22,312 nucleotides of DNA, from contig JAFZRR010000026.1 of assembly GCA_017619815.1 (NCBI GenBank), positions 1 through 22,312 on the forward strand, in the 5' to 3' direction. The notes below the pieces were generated by a model. It was not told the origin of the DNA. It ran no database searches and saw only the letters and a program-made list of their open reading frames with translations. This document shows positions 7,422 to 13,570 of this stretch, piece by piece. How positions within the stretch are numbered: position 1 is the stretch's first letter; the number at the start of each line of letters is the position of its first letter. This stretch comes from Bacilli bacterium (GTDB lineage: Bacteria > Bacillota_I > Bacilli_A > RFN20 > CAG-826). The position numbers and the translations under genes are program-made.

Positions 7422-8131
7422 GTAGTGTATTAACAATTGGAATCATTATATCCGTGATACTAGGTGTTACTAGTTTTGTTGCGAGTAATAACTATATTAT
7501 CGGGATTATTGTTTTGGCCTTATCCATACTATATTTCCTGTTCATCGCGAAACCTTTATTAAAGAAATATGACACAAAGATTAAAAGATTTGATGAGTGT
7601 TATCACTTTATTAATACCTTTATCGTTTCCTTATCAATTAAAGGCACTGTCGGTGCGGCTTATGAATCGGCGATTGGAGTGATGCCAGAAAGTTTTGTTT
7701 CTTCAATCGAAAATATCGAAGCGTTTTCGCAAAAAGATAAATTAGATCACATTAATAAATATTTCCGTTTCCATGTTTTCTCTTTATTTATTGATTTAAT
7801 CAATATCTACGAAGAACAAGGTGGCAATATCTTAGAGATGTCTCATTACTTACTTGAAGAAATCCGCTTGATCGAAGAATACATTTCTACAAGTAAATCC
7901 ATCGCTAAAAAGAAGATAACTGAGTTTGCAATTCTGTGGTTATTAACATTAGGAATTATGATTTTCATGAGATTCGCGTTATCGCAGTTTTTTACTACCG
8001 TTTCTAAACAAATCTATTATCCAATTGGCATCTTAGCGATTTGTCTTTTCTGCTTGGTATCAATTCATATCGCTATTACCAAAATGAGCAAATTACAAAT
8101 AAGGGGGTGGAATGATGCTGAAAAGATTTGA
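7418..8131 (+). CDS. tadB: TadB-like inner-membrane platform protein
   Basis: A 237-residue membrane protein with two N-terminal helices (about 5-24 and 27-46) and two C-terminal helices (about 170-190 and 200-222). Between them is a cytoplasmic helical region (47-165) of the T2SSF/TadB type, including a NIYEEQGGNILEMSHYLLEEIR block. TadB and TadC form the membrane platform driven by CpaF. It overlaps the ATPase gene (ATGA) and the following TadC-like gene by 20 bases. AAAGGAGAAAAA just upstream serves as ribosome site. It ends in TGA, which supports the standard code. It is shorter than typical TadB proteins (about 300 residues). Confidence 0.8.
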   Translation: MSSVLTIGIIISVILGVTSFVASNNYIIGIIVLALSILYFLFIAKPLLKKYDTKIKRFDECYHFINTFIVSLSIKGTVGAAYESAIGVMPESFVSSIENIEAFSQKDKLDHINKYFRFHVFSLFIDLINIYEEQGGNILEMSHYLLEEIRLIEEYISTSKSIAKKKITEFAILWLLTLGIMIFMRFALSQFFTTVSKQIYYPIGILAICLFCLVSIHIAITKMSKLQIRGWNDAEKI

Positions 8132-8786
8132 TGAACTTTTATTATTTATTGCAGCCAATAAAACAAAAGAAATTTTAAAGATTGTCCTGGTGAATGTTTT
8201 TATCATCGGCGCTACTGCGGCTTTAACAATCTTTTTAAAGCAGATGATGATTGCCTTTACTGGAATAATCGCCATCGCTATTGCAAATTATTTAATCTTC
8301 AACGGCTATTTAGATAAAAAGAAAGCTATCTTGGATGAACGAGAACACGAGTTCATCGCAATGATTAGCTATTTTCAATTCTTTATTACTAACTCTTATA
8401 ACGTTTATCAGGCTTTTCAATCTTTGATTGCGTATTCTTCTCCTTGGATGGAAGAACAGATTCAAAGTTTGATATTAGAAATCGATAACGATAAAAGCGT
8501 TAAACCATTTATTAATTTCGCTAATAAGTTTAAAAACAATGTCGCCGCAAATGTCATGATGAGTATTTACCAAATGGTGGATGAAGGAGGAAACGGTCTA
8601 CATATGTACCAATTTAATTCCTTGTTTCAACAACTAAGTAAAGCTCAACAAGTAGAACTAATAGACGCTAAAGAAAGAAGTATGGGTAGTATCTCTTCTT
8701 TACCGCTTATCGGTGCGGGCTCTATTACCGTTTTATTGACGTTTGGCATCATTTCAGTAATGGGGGATATGATTAATGTCTTATAA
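8112..8786 (+). CDS. tadC: TadC-like inner-membrane platform protein
   Basis: A 224-residue membrane protein, second of a TadB/TadC pair. Hydrophobic helices lie at about 21-42, 45-65 and 197-219. The cytoplasmic loop contains EHEFIAMISYFQFFITNSYNVYQAFQSL and VDEGGNGLHMYQFNSLFQQLSKAQQVELIDAKERSMGS, the usual T2SSF-style pattern of an acidic, Gly-rich turn before the last membrane segment. A strong ribosome site (AAGGGGGTGG) precedes tandem ATGATG; I keep the first ATG. It overlaps TadB by 20 bases and the next gene by 11. The TadB/TadC assignment rests on order and topology rather than clear signature residues. Confidence 0.75.
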   Translation: MMLKRFDELLLFIAANKTKEILKIVLVNVFIIGATAALTIFLKQMMIAFTGIIAIAIANYLIFNGYLDKKKAILDEREHEFIAMISYFQFFITNSYNVYQAFQSLIAYSSPWMEEQIQSLILEIDNDKSVKPFINFANKFKNNVAANVMMSIYQMVDEGGNGLHMYQFNSLFQQLSKAQQVELIDAKERSMGSISSLPLIGAGSITVLLTFGIISVMGDMINVL

Positions 8787-9117
8787 AATAAGTTTCATTT
8801 TATCAATGATCTTCGTGTGCTTATTTTTCCTATTTTCTGGAGACATGATATCCCTACAGTTTATCTATAGCGATTTGGATGCTAAGTCAGTGACTATTTC
8901 TTATCTCATCAGCGACCACGGCGCATTAGATGAGAACTTTATCAATTATGTGGAAGAAAAATACGATGTCTATTTCGCATACATTGATAACTACCATCCT
9001 TTATTTGGGGATGAAGTAACGTATGTCATCGCTAAGGAATATAAACCATTAGTGATGTCTAAAGACATTATGACTATATCAATTAAAAGAACAACCGTAA
9101 TTGGGTATTACAATTAG
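8776..9117 (+). CDS. TadE-like single-pass envelope protein, second copy
   Basis: A 113-residue protein with an N-terminal hydrophobic helix (about residues 5-22) and a small domain with the pattern DENFINYVEEKYDVYFAYIDN followed by DEVTYVIAKEYKPLVMSKDIMTISIKRTTVIGYY. The layout matches the protein at 5974-6360 (helix, alpha segment, terminal beta strands), and TadE/TadF-like minor pilins are the best analogy. There is no Cys pair and no clear prepilin peptidase site. It overlaps the TadC-like gene by 11 bases and ends 12 bases before the pilin-like gene. Function is inferred from position only. Confidence 0.6.
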   Translation: MSYKISFILSMIFVCLFFLFSGDMISLQFIYSDLDAKSVTISYLISDHGALDENFINYVEEKYDVYFAYIDNYHPLFGDEVTYVIAKEYKPLVMSKDIMTISIKRTTVIGYYN

Positions 9118-9129
9118 AAAGGAGTTTCT

Positions 9130-9306
9130 ATGTCTGAAATAAAAGGACAATTACTAGGTATTATCCTAGTCTTATCTATATTCTTAACTGTCAGTGTAGC
9201 GCTTACCGCAATATTCACAAATATGACTGATTCTGTTGAAAGCAAAGTCAGCGAAGTCGTGGAGTTTGACGAGAACAGCCAAAACACTGAAACATATAAT
9301 GGATAA
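9130..9306 (+). CDS. 58-residue pilin-like peptide, candidate major pilin
   Basis: A 58-codon ORF immediately before the operon terminator, with a very strong ribosome site (AAAGGAG, 9118-9124) 5 bases from its ATG. The product has a short charged leader ending Lys5-Gly6, then a continuous hydrophobic helix (QLLGIILVLSIFLTVSVALT, residues 7-26, to about 30) and a small acidic, Ser-rich tail (to 58). That is the class III/type IV pilin plan: cleavage after Gly6 would give a 52-residue Flp-sized pilin beginning with Gln. It lacks the usual Glu5 of the mature protein. No other gene in the locus is a better major pilin. The prepilin peptidase is not in this window. Pilin identity is inference. 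Confidence 0.65.
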   Translation: MSEIKGQLLGIILVLSIFLTVSVALTAIFTNMTDSVESKVSEVVEFDENSQNTETYNG

Positions 9307-9313
9307 ATAAAAT

Positions 9314-9343
9314 AAAGACGATTCCTTGCGGAGTCGTTTTTTC
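9314..9343 (+). terminator. Terminator of the Tad-like operon
   Basis: Stem ACGATTCC/GGAGTCGT (one G-T pair), loop TTGC, followed by six Ts. It lies directly after the pilin-like ORF. Confidence 0.85.
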
Positions 9344-9373
9344 TTAACAAGACAAAAATAAAACATATATAAT
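9344..9373 (+). promoter_or_regulatory. Promoter of acpP
   Basis: TTAACA (9344-9349), 18-base spacer, perfect TATAAT (9368-9373). A GAGG ribosome site lies 8 bases before the ATG. Confidence 0.6.
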
Positions 9374-9392
9374 ACAAAATGAGGTTTATATT

Positions 9393-9617
9393 ATGGATGC
9401 TATCGAAACAGTAAAAGCCATTCTTTCAGAGAAGGTTGATATTTCTAATTTAAAAGAAGAAGACTCTCTTACTAGTTTAGGCTTAGATTCACTTGACTTA
9501 GTGGAAGTGATGCTCGCAATTGAAGATAAATTGAACATCGAATTTACAAGCGAAGAAATCGCTCAACTTTCCACTCTTAAAGATGTTGTGAAACTCATTG
9601 AAAGAAAAACAAAATAA
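9393..9617 (+). CDS. acpP: Acyl carrier protein
   Basis: A 74-residue acidic four-helix protein that carries growing acyl chains as thioesters on 4'-phosphopantetheine, in the cytoplasm. The attachment Ser33 sits in the classic LGLDSLDLVEV motif (residues 29-39). Length and charge match the ACP family. It has its own promoter and GAGG ribosome site and stands alone, with no fatty-acid synthase genes beside it. It could therefore be the housekeeping ACP or a second ACP serving another acyl pathway, for example envelope acylation. The next genes are tRNAs with their own promoter. Confidence 0.93.
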   Translation: MDAIETVKAILSEKVDISNLKEEDSLTSLGLDSLDLVEVMLAIEDKLNIEFTSEEIAQLSTLKDVVKLIERKTK

Positions 9618-9621
9618 TTTC

Positions 9622-9650
9622 TTGTTTTAATAATAGCGTTATGCTAATAT
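9622..9650 (+). promoter_or_regulatory. Promoter of the tRNA-Asn/tRNA-Glu unit
   Basis: TTGTTT, 17-base spacer, TAATAT with an extended -10 TGC. A small GCGCT/AGCGC hairpin (9658-9671) lies in the leader before the first tRNA. Confidence 0.55.
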
Positions 9651-9690
9651 CTTAATCGCGCTATAAAGCGCAGCATCATCTCCTTGGCAT

Positions 9691-9766
9691 GGCCACCTAG
9701 CTCAGTCGGTAGAGCTATCGGCTGTTAACCGATCGGTCATAGGTTCGAGTCCTATGGTGGCCGCCA
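9691..9766 (+). tRNA. tRNA-Asn (GTT)
   Basis: A 76-base cloverleaf. Acceptor GGCCACC pairs with GGTGGCC; anticodon arm ATCGG-CTGTTAA-CCGAT has anticodon GTT; the T-loop is GGTTCGAGTCC; discriminator G; CCA is encoded. Confidence 0.95.
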
Positions 9767-9772
9767 CAACAA

Positions 9773-9849
9773 GGCCCATTGGAGAAGCGGCTTAACTCAC
9801 ATGCCTTTCACGCATGCATTCATGGGTTCGAATCCCGTATGGGTCACCA
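9773..9849 (+). tRNA. tRNA-Glu (TTC)
   Basis: A 77-base cloverleaf six bases after tRNA-Asn. Acceptor GGCCCAT pairs with ATGGGTC; anticodon arm CATGC-CTTTCAC-GCATG has anticodon TTC; discriminator A; CCA is encoded. Confidence 0.93.
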
Positions 9850-9861
9850 GATGAGATAATT

Positions 9862-9890
9862 ACCAGCAGTCAAATGCTGGTTTTTATTTT
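9862..9890 (+). terminator. Terminator of the tRNA pair
   Basis: Perfect 7-bp stem ACCAGCA/TGCTGGT with a 6-base loop, followed by a T-rich run. Confidence 0.85.
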
Positions 9891-9914
9891 CTTTGTTAAA
9901 GCCGTGAGTCTCAT
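9870..9914 (-). other. Possible 14-residue reverse-strand leader peptide or gene remnant
   Basis: On the reverse strand, a perfect ribosome site AAAGGAGG (9928-9921) stands 6 bases before an ATG. It opens a 14-codon ORF (MRLTALTKKIKTSI) that stops inside the tRNA terminator stem. No longer frame follows. It may be a leader peptide, the stub of a gene lost in rearrangement, or chance. Confidence 0.3.
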
Positions 9915-9932
9915 ATTTTTCCTCCTTTGTAG

Positions 9933-9950
9933 ATAAGACTATTGTCTTAT
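9933..9950. promoter_or_regulatory. Perfect palindrome, candidate operator
   Basis: ATAAGAC-TATT-GTCTTAT is a perfect 7-bp inverted repeat. It lies between the reverse-strand ribosome site at 9921-9928 and the -10 region of the rightward gene at 9965, so a dimeric repressor bound here could block transcription. Confidence 0.4.
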
Positions 9951-9964
9951 GATAAAATTTATGC

Positions 9965-10336
9965 ATGTCCAAAAAGAAGAAACTAACACATGATCAAAAA
10001 ATAATAGAAGCACTAAAGAAAATTAAAATGCCACTGATAGATAAATTGAGAAATCGAAAAATCTATTACAAAGAAAAATCTAGAAGCAATGAGGAAGGAA
10101 TAGATCATATTGCTAGAAATTATCATGATTTAGATCCGTCTGATATTGAACTTTTGCCCGAAATTATTAAAAATCCTCTTGCTCATTCTCGAGATAAAAG
10201 ATATCCAATGACATATTGCTATTATCATCGTCGAAAACATGACAGAAAGAACTTCATAAAGGTAGTAGTAAAAGTTCAAAAGGATTTAAAGACGGCTTAT
10301 ATTTCTTCAATGTTTATTTCTTCGAAAATAAAATAA
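9965..10336 (+). CDS. Putative nuclease of the PBECR (phage barnase/EndoU/colicin E5-D/RelE-like) type
   Basis: A 123-residue, highly basic soluble protein with no membrane segment. After a Lys-rich start, the core GIDHIARNYHDLDPSDIELLPEIIKNPL (about residues 43-70) and the later FIKVVVKVQKDLKTAYISSMF resemble, from memory, small phage-associated PBECR toxin nucleases: a His-rich helix, 'lpeII.nP', then paired strands ending in Thr-Ala-Tyr. No sequence search was possible. There is no neighbouring antitoxin and no ribosome site; TAAAAT (9953-9958) sits 6 bases before the ATG, suggesting a leaderless mRNA. It lies just after a tRNA cluster, a common site for acquired genes. It could instead be a nuclease fragment or an unrelated protein. 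Confidence 0.5.
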   Translation: MSKKKKLTHDQKIIEALKKIKMPLIDKLRNRKIYYKEKSRSNEEGIDHIARNYHDLDPSDIELLPEIIKNPLAHSRDKRYPMTYCYYHRRKHDRKNFIKVVVKVQKDLKTAYISSMFISSKIK

Positions 10337-10375
10337 TAAAATATAGCATTTAAAAAGTATTATGAGATAAAATAA

Positions 10376-10489
10376 TCTTGTCAAAGGTGGAAAGTCGGTG
10401 TGCGACCACGGCGCATTTCTTCGGAAATGGATTGACTAGCGATTCAGGATTCACCGCCCTGTTTGATGAGATGCATCCCTCGAGGATGT
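10376..10489 (+). ncRNA. Structured RNA, candidate riboswitch (cobalamin-core-like)
   Basis: A closing stem of 10 bp pairs 10376-10385 with 10462-10471 (two G-T pairs). Inside it are GGTGG (10386-10390), which can pair with CCGCC (10454-10458); hairpin GTCG/CGAC with loop GTGTG (10394-10406); and hairpin CATTTC-TTCG-GAAATG (10414-10429). The loop GGTG could also pair with CACC (10452-10455) as a pseudoknot. The 3' half, GCGATTCAGGATTCACCGCC, resembles the conserved CAGGA..ACC.GCC core of cobalamin riboswitches, and GGAAAGTCGG their 5' GGGAA-P3 region, but the central B12 box is not convincing. A terminator-like hairpin follows directly. The class is uncertain; the fold is well supported. Confidence 0.55.
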
Positions 10490-10498
10490 TTTCTTTTT
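10473..10498 (+). terminator. Terminator-like hairpin after the structured RNA
   Basis: Stem GCATCC/GGATGT with loop CTCGA, followed by TTTTC-TTTTT. It begins two bases after the closing stem of the structured RNA, as expected for either an attenuator or the end of a small RNA. Confidence 0.6.
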
Positions 10499-10536
10499 AT
10501 TTCTTAAGAAATGCAAAAAGTATTATCATTTAATTA

Positions 10537-11562
10537 ATGAAACGCTTTAATAACATATCCATATATAGAATTGTTGCTACGATATGCATTCTACAATTTC
10601 ATATCTTTTATATTCTTTTCCCAAGAGCGATTCCTTATGAAATGCTTTTGAGCAAAGGTGTTCAAGGTTTAACTGCGTTATCAGGTTTTTTATATTCTCA
10701 AAAACTTATCACCGATAAAAAGAAATTCTATGGCAACAATTTATTAAAGTTAATTATTCCTGCTTTAGTGTGTTTATTGTTCATGGTAACTTGGGATGTC
10801 ATTTATATGGCTTTCGCTAATGACTGGAGCGTTAATGCTTTTATCACTCATAGAGCCTTTGGTGGTCGTGTTATTACACAAGCGGATAATTATTATTATC
10901 TTGGATATATCTTCATCTGCTACCTCATTACCCCATTACTCCAAAGAAACGACAAATGGAGTGTTGTTACAGTAGTGGCGGTTATCGTTGCAGAATTTGC
11001 AATCGGATATTTCTTAGGCCCTGCAATGATCGCAGTTAGTTATATCGCTGGATATTATATCGGAAAGAAATGGTTCAAAACGTATGTGGATACTGAACAG
11101 AAATATAGTGTCCGTTCACTTTTGATTTGGACTGGTGCTTTAGTGGCTTCCATCTGCTGTTACATCCTTATCCAAACATACTCATTTGGAGATGTTTATT
11201 TCTTTAAACACCTGCATGATTTAACTAATAACATTATTGTTACATCCTTTGGTATCACGACATTGTTCTTCACACTAATCGCACTTAAGTGGTTAAACAA
11301 ATACAAAGGATTCCCTCCATTCAAATATACAGATAAATTAGCACTCATTATTTATCTTATGAATCAAGCCTTTATGTGTGGTGCGATGAACGTCACTTTA
11401 TGGACTAATGAATGGTGGAGCAAGATGTTGTTAATTTATGTCTTCACTATAGTGTCCTCTATTTTCTTGCTATTCATATCCGATTTAATTTTGAAAGCAA
11501 TTAATAAACCAAAAAATCCAGCACCTGAAGTGCCTATCAGAATACAAAATGAACAAAAATAG
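10537..11562 (+). CDS. Acyltransferase family 3 membrane protein
   Basis: A 341-residue polytopic protein with about ten hydrophobic helices. The first helix carries the acyltransferase-3 signature Arg11...His22 (YRIVATICILQFH), the likely catalytic region. These enzymes O-acylate sugars or other polymers on the cell surface, using acyl-CoA from the cytoplasm. The short Lys/Pro-rich tail is probably cytoplasmic. There is no ribosome site at the ATG; a TATTAT box lies 10 bases upstream. It is also the first gene after the structured RNA and its terminator-like hairpin, so it is the natural target if that RNA is a riboswitch. It overlaps the next gene by 14 bases. Confidence 0.85.
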   Translation: MKRFNNISIYRIVATICILQFHIFYILFPRAIPYEMLLSKGVQGLTALSGFLYSQKLITDKKKFYGNNLLKLIIPALVCLLFMVTWDVIYMAFANDWSVNAFITHRAFGGRVITQADNYYYLGYIFICYLITPLLQRNDKWSVVTVVAVIVAEFAIGYFLGPAMIAVSYIAGYYIGKKWFKTYVDTEQKYSVRSLLIWTGALVASICCYILIQTYSFGDVYFFKHLHDLTNNIIVTSFGITTLFFTLIALKWLNKYKGFPPFKYTDKLALIIYLMNQAFMCGAMNVTLWTNEWWSKMLLIYVFTIVSSIFLLFISDLILKAINKPKNPAPEVPIRIQNEQK

Positions 11563-12625
11563 AAAAAGAATCGTTATTGCTTTATCAGTTATCGCGTCAT
11601 CAATAGTCACTTATTTTGCTTTTGGCTTAGCTGGTGTTGCGGTAGCATCAAACTTTACCACTGTCGGAAGATATGGAGATCTTTCTTTATTAGAAGAAGA
11701 TTTCTATCGCGTTCAAAAATGTCAAAGAGATTATCCATCTTTGGCAAATAGAGAAGAAATAAGTTTCTCTTGTGGTAAAGAGACCATTAAGGGTTATCTA
11801 TATGAAAATCCATCTCCAAAAGGAGTAATCATTTACGCGCATGGTGTCGCTAATTTAGCGGATGCGAATGGCGCGCAAATGCAAAACTATTATATCAATC
11901 ATAACTATACCGTTTTCGCTATCGATATGACTGGCTCTGGACGTAGTACTGGTAAGGGCATTAAATCCCTTTATGAAAGTAAGTATTGTGTCGCAAACGC
12001 CGTAAAAACGGTGAAAAATTTATCTCAAACTAAAGACTTACCAATATTTCTTATTGGACATTCTTGGGGTGGCTATGGTGTAGTGACCGCAACTGACGAA
12101 GTTGATGGAGTTTCCGCAGTCGCGGCCTTCTCTGGATTCAACACTCCAAGTGAAATGATGTATTCATTTACAGAGAAATATACTTCTAAAGCCATGGTGG
12201 TCATGAAACCCGCTATGCAATTTGGCATTTCTTGTACTTGGGGACAAAGGTCATACTACTCAGCGGAATCTTCCATTAAGAAACACAAAGATATTCCATA
12301 CGTTATTATTCATGGAGATAATGATGGGACCGTTCCATTTAAAAACATCTCCATTTATGACAATGTGGTGAGAGATAATTATAGCAATGTCACCACAGTA
12401 AAACTTCCTGGCATGACTCACGGCACTCCATGGAAGACACTTGATGCAGTAACTTACACCGCAAAATGTGAGAACGAACTCAAAGAGTTAAGAAAACAAT
12501 ATAAGAACAAACTCCCTGATGATGTGAGAGAAGAATATATTGCTTCCGTTGATAAAGAAAAAGCCAGCGAAGTGAACGCCGACTTATTAAATCAAATAGA
12601 CGAGATATTTACTTCTTGTCTTTAG
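11549..12625 (+). CDS. Membrane-anchored or exported alpha/beta hydrolase
   Basis: A 358-residue serine hydrolase. The N-terminus has basic residues and a hydrophobic helix (about 8-34), acting as signal or anchor, so the enzyme probably works outside the membrane. The fold shows the HG oxyanion region IIYAHGVANLAD (95-106), nucleophile elbow GHSWGG (Ser172), acidic residue in IIHGDNDGTVPF (Asp257 or Asp259) and catalytic His291 in GMTHGTPW. An esterase, lipase or acyl-removing enzyme is likely. Its overlap with the acyltransferase gene suggests the two add and remove acyl groups, or act on one surface substrate; that is inference. Its 3' end overlaps the convergent licD gene by 17 bases with no terminator between. 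Confidence 0.88.
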   Translation: MNKNRKRIVIALSVIASSIVTYFAFGLAGVAVASNFTTVGRYGDLSLLEEDFYRVQKCQRDYPSLANREEISFSCGKETIKGYLYENPSPKGVIIYAHGVANLADANGAQMQNYYINHNYTVFAIDMTGSGRSTGKGIKSLYESKYCVANAVKTVKNLSQTKDLPIFLIGHSWGGYGVVTATDEVDGVSAVAAFSGFNTPSEMMYSFTEKYTSKAMVVMKPAMQFGISCTWGQRSYYSAESSIKKHKDIPYVIIHGDNDGTVPFKNISIYDNVVRDNYSNVTTVKLPGMTHGTPWKTLDAVTYTAKCENELKELRKQYKNKLPDDVREEYIASVDKEKASEVNADLLNQIDEIFTSCL

Positions 12626-13508
12626 AATATAGATTATACGTCAAGTTATGCTTGGCGTTTCTTTTATTCATTGGTAGTGGATCAATCCATTCACCGTTTT
12701 CAATTCTTTTTAGACTCTTATCTCCGTAGCAGAGTCTACAGAATTCCTCCACTTTGTTAAATGAATATAACTTATGACCTTCAAACTCATATTCTCTAAA
12801 TGGATAAATAACTCCTCGTGGATAGGCGAGGTTTTCTTTCTTTTCCGCCCAATCTTGGAAAGGAATGATAACGGTTTGACTGACTAATGCCGAATCTCTA
12901 TATTCATTTGCTACTTTAGCTTCAAAGTCTTTTAATTTCTTTTTCATCTTATATGGATGAATTCTTAAGAAAGCATCTAAAGCGGAATAGATAATCATTC
13001 TTCTCTTAGAGAACTTAATTAATTTGTAATGTTCTTTCTTATCTTCTGGTACGCCCATCAATGCAACAATATCAATAAAGATACCATCACCGTTTTTACA
13101 TCTATTTGGCAAAGTATACCAGAACGTTTCTTTGATATATGAGTTTTTATAACGGATTTTAAATGTCGGAATCATGACATTAAATCTTTTGTTATCTTCG
13201 TAGCAGTCAAAAGAGAATTCTTCCCCTAAATCATTCTTTAAAGCTTCCACAAGTCGTGGAACATCAAAGTAATCGATTGCGACATCCATGTCATCATCCC
13301 AAGGGATGAAACCACCATAATTGACAATTCCTAAAGCACTTCCAAAAGATAAAGCGTATGGAATGTTATTCTTACGACATACTCTATCGAGTTCCAAAAT
13401 AATCTTTAAAAGTATGGGATGAACTTCCCTCACATCGTGACGTTTGTGATAGACATCTTTCCCCAAATCATAAGGATTATTATCGATGACAAATTCTTTC
13501 TTGCTCAT
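12609..13508 (-). CDS. LicD family nucleotidyl/phosphocholine transferase
   Basis: A 299-residue protein from the ATG at 13508; a GTG at 13526 also fits the frame but lies in the promoter. The LicD core is clear: HPILLKIILELDRVCRKNNIPYALSFGSALG (about 30-61), then GGFIPWDDDMDVAI (65-78), the Asp-rich metal and nucleotide-binding signature. Family members attach phosphocholine or similar phosphoalcohols to teichoic acids, capsules or glycolipids. There is no membrane segment, so it acts in the cytoplasm on lipid-linked or nucleotide-activated precursors. No choline uptake or activation genes (licA-C) are adjacent. The -10 TGGTAAAAT lies 8 bases before the ATG without a ribosome site. Confidence 0.85.
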   Translation of the reverse strand: MSKKEFVIDNNPYDLGKDVYHKRHDVREVHPILLKIILELDRVCRKNNIPYALSFGSALGIVNYGGFIPWDDDMDVAIDYFDVPRLVEALKNDLGEEFSFDCYEDNKRFNVMIPTFKIRYKNSYIKETFWYTLPNRCKNGDGIFIDIVALMGVPEDKKEHYKLIKFSKRRMIIYSALDAFLRIHPYKMKKKLKDFEAKVANEYRDSALVSQTVIIPFQDWAEKKENLAYPRGVIYPFREYEFEGHKLYSFNKVEEFCRLCYGDKSLKRIENGEWIDPLPMNKRNAKHNLTYNLYSKDKK

Positions 13509-13516
13509 TTTTATTA

Positions 13517-13525
13517 ATTTTACCA
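13517..13525 (-). promoter_or_regulatory. Extended -10 element of the licD-like gene
   Basis: On the reverse strand TGG-TAAAAT, 8 bases from the ATG; no good -35. It is divergent from the NUDIX promoter within a 62-base gap. Confidence 0.45.
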
Positions 13526-13553
13526 CATTAGATTATTTCTTACACACCCATAT

Positions 13554-13564
13554 TGCTATACAAT
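13554..13564 (+). promoter_or_regulatory. -10 element of the NUDIX gene
   Basis: TGCTATACAAT: either TATACA with an extended TGC, or TACAAT (13559-13564), which stands exactly 6 bases before the ATG at 13571. The start codon would be the first transcribed base. Confidence 0.5.
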
Positions 13565-13570
13565 ATAACT

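Noticed and set aside
7418..8131. UGA-as-Trp Mollicutes code
   Set aside because: The TadB-like gene ends in TGA, all Trp codons read here are TGG, and only a CCA-anticodon tRNA-Trp is present.
9114..9377. Reverse-strand ORFs of 60-87 codons across the pilin-like gene
   Set aside because: They run antisense through a terminator and promoter, have no ribosome site and no recognisable protein features.
9862..9881. Inverted repeat after tRNA-Glu as an att site
   Set aside because: It is a normal terminator stem; no integrase or duplicated tRNA end is visible in the window.
13509..13570. Upstream GTG (licD) and TTG (NUDIX) starts
   Set aside because: Both extensions fall in -10 promoter elements; the internal ATGs fit family N-termini better.
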